64,000 nucleotides of DNA, taken from positions 1-64,000 of the forward strand of contig NZ_QXJM01000052.1 of NCBI RefSeq assembly GCF_003570905.1. The letters run 5' to 3'. This document shows positions 58,609-64,000 of this stretch, one piece after another; the first letter of the stretch is position 1; each line of letters opens with the position of its first letter. The notes under the pieces were generated by a model. That model saw nothing but the letters and a program-made list of their open reading frames with translations, had not been told where the DNA came from and did no database searches. This stretch comes from Cohnella faecalis (GTDB taxonomy: Bacteria > Bacillota > Bacilli > Paenibacillales > Paenibacillaceae). The position numbers and the translations under genes were made by a program.

Positions 58609-58872
58609 GTGCGTCCCACTGGTGAGCACCCGCACACCAATTTCGTCGAAAGAATGGCAGCACGTCCCACTAATGAGCGCCCGCACACCAATTTCGTCGA
58701 AAGAATGGCAGCACGTCCCACTGATGAGCGCGCGCACACCAATTTCGCCAAAAGAATGGCAGCACGTCCCACTAATGAGCGCCCGCACACCAATTTCGTC
58801 GAAAGAATGGCAGCACGTCCCACTAATGAGCGCCCGCACACCAATTTCGCCGAAAAAATGGTAGCACGTCCC
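58609..58872 (+). repeat. Array 3: five-plus tandem copies of a 51-bp repeat related to array 1
   Basis: The unit is gcacgtcccactaatgagcg plus cccgcacaccaatttcgtcg plus aaagaatggca, 51 bases. The block cgtcccact recurs at 58612, 58663, 58714, 58765 and 58816, with cgtcccgct at 58867. It shares cgaaagaatgg and gtcccact with array 1 at matching spacing (about 8 bases apart in both), and both arrays are in the same orientation. It fills the gap between convergent genes. In the minus frame corresponding to array 1, most copies have a stop (TAG), so translation across it is unlikely. Confidence 0.93.
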
Positions 58873-58881
58873 GCTAAAAGG

Positions 58882-60054
58882 TTATCCGCGATCCGCTCTC
58901 CGGGACGGAGAAATGTGCGAATAGAGAAAGCCTATAGCAGAGACGAGGGCGGTACACGCGCCGATCCGGTAAACGAAGGACAATCCTGCCGAATCGTACA
59001 GCCAGCCGCCGAGCAGGCCGGCGACAAGGCCGGCGATGCCCGACCAGACGACGGTGAACAGCGCTTGCCCGGAGGAGCGGTATTCGTCGGGAACAAGCGT
59101 AAGCAAATAGCGAAGCGCCGTAATATAGAAAATGCCGAACGTAACCGAATGCATCATTTGGAGCGCGACGAACATCCACGGCTCGTCGGCGAAGCTAAGG
59201 AGGCTAAGCCGAACGACGTACATGATGCTTGCGATGGCGAGCAGAGGAAGCTCCTTGAATCGTTGTCCGTACTTGGCGAGCAGGAAAAAAATAGGCATTT
59301 CGCTAACGGCCGAGGCGAGTGAAGCGGTACCGATCAGGAAGTCGCTCGCGCCGTTGTCGCGCATGGCTACGGACAAGAAGCCTTCGTTCATCCGATGGGA
59401 GATGGACACGAACGCGATAAACAGAAAAAACAGAACAACCTCCCGCCGCCGAAATAACGCCCATAATCCGCCGAACTCGAACTTTTTGACGGAAGCCTGA
59501 AAATTGCCGAGCAGGATCGAGAACAGGAGCGCGCATGCAGTCGTAGCTAGCCCGATCTTGAGCGTCAACGTCGAATCGCTTACTTTGAGCAAGTAACCGA
59601 AAGCGACCGCGCTTACGGCGTAGCCGAGGGAACCGAATACCCGAATGGATGGGAAGCTGATTTGCATCCTTTCGGCAGCAAGAAGGCTGACGCTGTCCAG
59701 CATCGAATTGACAGGTGTCTGAAACAAATAGAACAGCGCCATAACGCCCGCGACGAGGCCGAATTCCTTCTGGGGAAGCAGCAGGGCAAGCGCGAGAATT
59801 TGGCCGACAAACAGCAGGTTCAGCACTCGGCGGACGTTTTTTGTTTTGTCGCTGACGAAGCCGGCCAGAAGATTGGAGAAAATCGACAAGACTGGTCCGA
59901 TCGAGTAAATCGCCCCGATCTGCTGCTTCGAGAACCCGAGGCTGTCGAAGTACAGGGGGAAGAATGCGACGACTAGCGCCATGGTCGCGAAGCTGGCAAA
60001 TTGAAGGCTTCTTAATATCCATAGCTGGGCGCGAAGATTCATGTTGTCTTTCAT
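58882..60054 (-). CDS. MFS transporter (MFS_1-like)
   Basis: 390 residues with about twelve helices. The N-terminus is QLWILRSLQFASFATMALVV and SKQQIGAIYSIGPVLSIFSN; the loop GFVSDKTKNVRRVL is the conserved cytoplasmic 2-3 loop. SIRVFGSLGYAVSAVAFGYL is characteristic of the lactose-permease/nucleoside-permease-like branch found in Paenibacillaceae. Substrate is unknown. Its ATG overlaps the stop of the next upstream gene by four bases, so the two transporters are co-translated. Confidence 0.85.
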   Translation of the reverse strand: MKDNMNLRAQLWILRSLQFASFATMALVVAFFPLYFDSLGFSKQQIGAIYSIGPVLSIFSNLLAGFVSDKTKNVRRVLNLLFVGQILALALLLPQKEFGLVAGVMALFYLFQTPVNSMLDSVSLLAAERMQISFPSIRVFGSLGYAVSAVAFGYLLKVSDSTLTLKIGLATTACALLFSILLGNFQASVKKFEFGGLWALFRRREVVLFFLFIAFVSISHRMNEGFLSVAMRDNGASDFLIGTASLASAVSEMPIFFLLAKYGQRFKELPLLAIASIMYVVRLSLLSFADEPWMFVALQMMHSVTFGIFYITALRYLLTLVPDEYRSSGQALFTVVWSGIAGLVAGLLGGWLYDSAGLSFVYRIGACTALVSAIGFLYSHISPSRRADRG

Positions 60055-61382
60055 AGCTGCAGCTCCCGCATCGATGGTGGAACGGTTAATTTATGCTTTA
60101 AATTGCGGCGGTATAGCCAGAACAGAACGGACAATTCGGCTATAATGCCCCCGGAGAGCGCGTGAGAGCCCAAGGAGCCGTTCCATGAGGGCAGCAGAAT
60201 AGCCAGGACAATCATGACCAGAATGGTGACGACTGCGTTTGCCGTCTGGGAAGCGAACATAAGCTTGGTCTCGCCATTCGCCATCACAATGCCGTTCAAC
60301 GTGTCCAGCCATGGAAAGACGAGCACGAAGGGCAGAAAGCTGCGGAAGGCGTGAACGCTGGCTTCCAGCAGTTCGTTCTTGACTCCGAGAACGTGGGCCA
60401 GCAGCCAAGGAGTTGCCGGAGTGAAGCCGACAGCAATGATCAGCGCAGCGGGAACGAAGCCTAGCATCAGAGTAAACTTGCGCACTTGGGCCGGATCGGA
60501 CTTGATGAAAAGCAGCGAGATTTGGTGAAAATAAGTAAAGAAGCCGAGAATCAAGTTCATAAGACTGGACGCGATCGAAAAAGAAGCGACGGCAAGCGTA
60601 GCTTTGTTCGTCGTGCCGAGCAGCGTATTCAAGATCGGCATAATCCATACGACAACAAGAGAGGAATAAAGCAGCGGCTTATAGAAGAAAAGCACTTGCT
60701 TCGGACGCTTGATTTCGCAATCGGGCGCTTCCTTAGGCATTTCGCGAACGAGCTTGCGGCATTCCCACCAGCTGAGGGCGGCTTCGATTATCATGCCGAC
60801 TACGAAAATCATCGACCCTTGCGCCGCGCTCGAAACACCCGTCTGTATGAAATATTGGGATACCGCAAACATGCCCGCCAGCCGGAAGATCATTCCGATC
60901 GTCAGCCAGCGGGTTCTCATTTTATAAATAATAACGCCTTGAAAAAAGCAGCGAAGGCCGGAAAATACGGTCAAAAACATAAGGACGCGAAATACGCCGA
61001 TCGCTTCCTTCTCGACGTCGGCGCTGGCGCCGTATGCGATTCCAAAGATAAGGTGTCCGAGCGGACTGTAGGCGATTAGCGCGCCGAGGACGAGGGAGGC
61101 GCCGAATACGTAGTAGCCGATATGCAGTACGGCTTTGTAAGACAACTGATCCCTGACGAGAGCGGAGCAGGTTTGCCTGAGCAGAACCGCCGGTCTTTCG
61201 GAGACGGTCAGCAGGCTCATTCCGAGAGCGTAACCTGCAATGATCATCTCCGGATTGGCCGATCTCGCGAGAGTCCCGTTAATAATAACGTGGGAGAGGT
61301 TGATCAGGACGACGGACAATCCCATCGGGATGAAGAACAGGAACAATTTTTTTAGCGTGACGGGCTCTTGTGATGTGGGCAT
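60051..61382 (-). CDS. MATE-like multi-antimicrobial/Ank-type membrane transporter
   Basis: 443 residues with about twelve helices in two similar halves (LFLFFIPMGLSVVLINLSHV, ISLLFIKSDPAQVRKFTLML in the second half). The pattern and length fit the MOP flippase superfamily, possibly the progressive-ankylosis-like group. The substrate is not evident. It is transcribed with the MFS gene from a probable promoter near 61439. Confidence 0.7.
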   Translation of the reverse strand: MPTSQEPVTLKKLFLFFIPMGLSVVLINLSHVIINGTLARSANPEMIIAGYALGMSLLTVSERPAVLLRQTCSALVRDQLSYKAVLHIGYYVFGASLVLGALIAYSPLGHLIFGIAYGASADVEKEAIGVFRVLMFLTVFSGLRCFFQGVIIYKMRTRWLTIGMIFRLAGMFAVSQYFIQTGVSSAAQGSMIFVVGMIIEAALSWWECRKLVREMPKEAPDCEIKRPKQVLFFYKPLLYSSLVVVWIMPILNTLLGTTNKATLAVASFSIASSLMNLILGFFTYFHQISLLFIKSDPAQVRKFTLMLGFVPAALIIAVGFTPATPWLLAHVLGVKNELLEASVHAFRSFLPFVLVFPWLDTLNGIVMANGETKLMFASQTANAVVTILVMIVLAILLPSWNGSLGSHALSGGIIAELSVLFWLYRRNLKHKLTVPPSMRELQL

Positions 61383-61438
61383 CGGGCGAACTCCTTCATA
61401 AGTCTGGTGCTTGCGCCAAGCGACATGTTGTTTATGGT

Positions 61439-61444
61439 ATTATA
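61439..61444 (-). promoter_or_regulatory. Possible -10 element for the transporter pair
   Basis: TATAAT on the minus strand, about 60 bases before the start codon; the -35 is weak. Confidence 0.35.
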
Positions 61445-61522
61445 GCAGATTCGACCGGTTTCGAGGCTGGATTGGCATACATTTAAGCTGGATTTCATAG
61501 GATTGAAATGATAAATTAAAGG

Positions 61523-61918
61523 ATGACGTATTTTGATAGTCTGGAATGGGAGAGACGGATGGAACGAACGATTGGAGACAACGGCAGCGAAAGCTGGCTG
61601 GCGCTTCAGTTCCGCCGGAGCGACAGGCTCGGCATCGAGCTTCCTCTATTTTCGCAGGATTGGGAAGAGATGAGCCGCGAGCGGCAAGCGCGGATACTCA
61701 CGAAATGGGAAACGATCCGAGGAACGATTCCGGATCATGTGAAGCGGTTCGAGGAGAGGATCAAGGCGCTGCAGGAGCGGTTGTTCAATGAAGACGATTT
61801 CGAGGCGTCGTGCCGCGTGAACGGCGATATCGCCGATCTGGCCAGCCGGATCAACGATTTGCACATCTGGTTTCGGACTCAGCAGGATTTGGACGAAGAC
61901 GCGAAGCGCCATAGCTAA
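61523..61918 (+). CDS. Conserved small acidic protein upstream of ytpB
   Basis: 131 residues, helical and highly charged (MTYFDSLEWERRMERTIGDN, LALQFRRSDRLGIELPLFSQ, RFEERIKALQERLFNEDDFE, DIADLASRINDLHIWFRTQQ). I recognise no domain. The ATG at 61523 has only aaagg immediately before it. The ATG at 61559 (MERTIGDNG) has a gggagag site five bases upstream and may be the true start. It is 24 bases from ytpB and likely co-transcribed. Confidence 0.65.
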   Translation: MTYFDSLEWERRMERTIGDNGSESWLALQFRRSDRLGIELPLFSQDWEEMSRERQARILTKWETIRGTIPDHVKRFEERIKALQERLFNEDDFEASCRVNGDIADLASRINDLHIWFRTQQDLDEDAKRHS

Positions 61919-61942
61919 ACCCGGGTTGGAGGATTTTGCAGC

Positions 61943-63019
61943 ATGAACCATAGCTTGCTAGCGGGACGATCCCCACGCGGGCCGGTCTCGCTAATGAAAA
62001 GGGTCTACAAGTATATTTTGCCGGAAGTCAGGAGCGAGCTGGCTTCATGGCGGAAAGTGGCGGAAACGATTCCGGATGCGGAGCTGCGCAAGCAGGCGCT
62101 CGACAGCATGAACGCCAAGCAGTTCCATTGCGAGGGCGGCGGAGTATACGCGGCAGCCAATCTGGAGCGCAGAGACATCCTTATACCGCTAATTGTGGCT
62201 TTGCAGACCATTAGCGACTATTTGGACAATTTGTGCGACCGCAGCACTTCACTCGACCCGGAGGATTTTCGATTGCTTCACCGAAGCATGCTGGACGCCG
62301 TGACGCCGGAAGCGCCGCTCGGCGATTATTATGCGTTCAGGGACGAGAAGGATGACGGAGGCTACTTGCATGCGCTTGTCCGCAAGTGCCAGACTTGCGT
62401 CTCCGCGCTTCCTTCGTATTCGCTCGTGCAGCGCCATGTGAGAGTAATGGTCTCGCTGTACGGCGATCTTCAGGTTTACAAGCATATCGATCGTTCCAAG
62501 AGAGAAGACGAGCTCCTCGCTTGGTGGGATAAGCACGCCGGTTCTTACCCGGAGCTCCGCTGGAATGAATTCGCGGCGGCGACGGGCTCGACGCTTGGAA
62601 TGTTCATGCTGTTTTTGGCGGCGAGCGACGAGAAGCTGGATGCAAGGCAAGCGGACTTGATCCGGGACGCGTACTTTCCATCGATCTGCGGCTTGCACAT
62701 TCTGCTCGATTACTTGATCGATCAAGCGGAGGACGAGTCGGGCGGAGACCTGAATTTTTGCAGCTACTACGCGGGCCAGGACGATCTGAACGAACGGATG
62801 GACCGAATGGTGAAGGCTGCCAGGAAATCCGCCGACGAGCTGCCGTTCTCTTCGTTTCATCGGATGATCGTCGAAGGATTGATCGCCTTGTATTTGTCCG
62901 ATCCGAAGGTGAAGGGGCAGCGCAGCGTAAGGGAAACGGCGCGTGTGCTCATGCGGGGAAGCCCATGGACCAGGCTTTTCTTCTGGCTGAACAGCCATTG
63001 GATTCGCAAAGCCATGTAG
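61943..63019 (+). CDS. ytpB: Tetraprenyl-beta-curcumene synthase (DUF2600, YtpB)
   Basis: 358 residues. The family's Asp-rich motif is TISDYLDNLCDR, and a second acidic site is HILLDYLIDQAEDESGGDLN. Other matches are YILPEVRSELASWRKVAETI and the Cys/His patch FHCEGGGVYAAA. In Bacillus, YtpB is a large terpene synthase making the C35 precursor of sesquarterpenes, lipids found in spores. The cyclase partner (sqhC type) is not in this window. Confidence 0.9.
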   Translation: MNHSLLAGRSPRGPVSLMKRVYKYILPEVRSELASWRKVAETIPDAELRKQALDSMNAKQFHCEGGGVYAAANLERRDILIPLIVALQTISDYLDNLCDRSTSLDPEDFRLLHRSMLDAVTPEAPLGDYYAFRDEKDDGGYLHALVRKCQTCVSALPSYSLVQRHVRVMVSLYGDLQVYKHIDRSKREDELLAWWDKHAGSYPELRWNEFAAATGSTLGMFMLFLAASDEKLDARQADLIRDAYFPSICGLHILLDYLIDQAEDESGGDLNFCSYYAGQDDLNERMDRMVKAARKSADELPFSSFHRMIVEGLIALYLSDPKVKGQRSVRETARVLMRGSPWTRLFFWLNSHWIRKAM

Positions 63020-63060
63020 CAACGAGATAGGCTTAACATAACGAGGAGGAATCGGTAAGA

Positions 63061-64000
63061 TGAGCGCAGTGAAGAAGATTGCCGTACTGACGAGCGGCGG
63101 GGATTCGCAAGGGATGAACGCGGCGGTTCGCGCGGTCGTAAGGAGCGCGTTGTTTCGGGGATTGGAGGTTTACGGAGTTCAACGGGGATACCAAGGACTT
63201 CTGAACAGAGATTTGCGTCAAATGGATTTGCGCAGCGTAGGCGATATTATCCAGCGCGGAGGCACGATATTGCAGACGGCCCGCTGCAAGGATTTCATGA
63301 CTTCCGAAGGGCAGCAGCGGGGAGCGGACATTCTTCGCGAGCTAGGCATCGACGGCCTGGTCGTTATCGGCGGAGACGGCTCCTATCAAGGGGCTAACAA
63401 GCTAAGCAAGCTCGGCATCAAGACGATGGGACTTCCCGGCACGATCGACAACGATATTCCGTTCACCGATTTCACGATCGGCTTTGACACGGCTGTCAGC
63501 ATCGTCGTCGACGCAATCAACAAGCTTCGCGATACGATGACTTCGCACGAGCGTTCCTCCGTCGTCGAGGTTATGGGACGTCATTGCGGAGATATCGCTT
63601 TGTATGCAGGTCTCGCCAGCGGTGCGGAAGCGATTCTCGTCCCTGAAGTTCCGTTCGACGTGAAAGAAATTTCGCTGCGAATGAAGGAAAACTTCCAAAA
63701 AGGCAAACGCCACGGCATCGTAGTTGTCGCCGAAGGCGCAGGCGGCGGCGAAGACGTCTCAAGGCAAATTACCGAGTACAGCGGAATCGAGCCGCGCGTA
63801 ACCGTCCTGGGCCATATTCAACGCGGAGGCGCTCCGACCCATAACGACCGGATTTTGGCCAGCCGACTTGGCGACTATGCGGTTAAGCGCTTGATCGAAG
63901 GCGATTCCGGCAAGGCGATCGGCATCGTTAACGGCGAGTTCGTGGCGACCGACATCGACAAAGTGGTTAATACGAAGAAGCAGTTCAACCTCGAAATGTA
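63061..64000 (+). CDS. pfkA: 6-phosphofructokinase, 5' part
   Basis: 313 codons are visible and the frame is still open at the window edge. The N-terminus KKIAVLTSGGDSQGMNAAVR carries the ATP-binding GGD motif (SQ replaces the common AP). GDIIQRGGTILQTAR, VVIGGDGSYQGANKL, the catalytic LPGTIDNDIPFTDFTIGFDT and EVMGRHCGDIALYAG are intact. It phosphorylates fructose-6-phosphate in glycolysis. A gaggagga ribosome site precedes the ATG. Confidence 0.96.

Overview
The window reads as the chromosome of an endospore-forming Gram-positive of the Paenibacillaceae (Paenibacillus/Cohnella-like). The evidence is gene content and order: minCD-type rodA remnant–spoIVFA–spoIVFB–rng–rplU–prp–rpmA–spo0B–obgE–pheB–hom–thrB–pheA–ilvE–safA-like–bofC–ruvCAB–spoIID-like–queA–tgt–yajC–spoVB–comN–secDF–recJ–apt–relA–dtd–hisS–aspS–tcdA–cotH-like–rarA–ytpB–pfkA. 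Base composition is moderately GC-rich by eye, and GTG/TTG starts are common.

Layout. (1) 1-1390: a decayed rodA/ftsW-type gene with an internal duplication, then spoIVFA whose 5' half is broken. (2) 1383-6940: sporulation, ribosomal and GTPase genes (spoIVFB, rng, rplU-prp-rpmA, spo0B, obgE). (3) 7029-7733: an array of a 51-bp tandem repeat. (4) 7799-13790: an HD-GYP phosphodiesterase, then the pheB-hom-thrB-pheA-ilvE amino-acid operon; ilvE is interrupted by a 43-bp tandem duplication. (5) 13861-14620: a second 51-bp-period array with a 102-bp composite unit. (6) 14776-24817: a LysM spore coat/cortex protein, bofC, the ruvCAB set, a SpoIID-like protein, queA-tgt-yajC. (7) 24908-38428: membrane proteins, spoVB, comN, secDF, a cation-efflux protein, recJ, apt, relA and dtd. 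(8) 38699-48461: a tightly packed seven-gene minus-strand operon for a secreted polysaccharide. It has a processive glycosyltransferase with N-terminal MshEN-type (c-di-GMP-binding) repeats, a BcsB-like partner, a degenerate GGDEF membrane protein, a mannose-1-phosphate guanylyltransferase, a GT2-GtrA protein and a GT39-like enzyme. (9) 48763-53712: T-box controlled hisS-aspS, then tcdA and a YdeI-like gene. (10) 53861-58532: a His/Thr-repeat spore protein next to a CotH kinase, rarA and a CNNM-type membrane protein. (11) 58609-58872: a third 51-bp array, related in sequence to the first. (12) 58882-64000: two transporters, ytpB and the 5' part of pfkA.

Two things stand out. First, three separate minisatellite arrays share an exact 51-bp period, and each lies just downstream of an intrinsic terminator that ends a plus-strand operon. 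Second, the polysaccharide operon replaces the usual BcsA-PilZ arrangement with an MshEN-glycosyltransferase fusion, a possible monoderm counterpart of the Nfr system.

Sequence quality matters here. At least seven or eight conserved-gene frameshifts (rng, safA-like three times, relA, the MshEN-GT gene, bcsB-like twice) are all explained by one missing base, nearly all at short homopolymers. Restoring those bases makes every gene a clean multiple of three. These are most simply read as sequencing errors. The rodA/spoIVFA damage and the ilvE duplication look different and may be real. No tRNA, rRNA, insertion sequence, prophage or CRISPR was seen.
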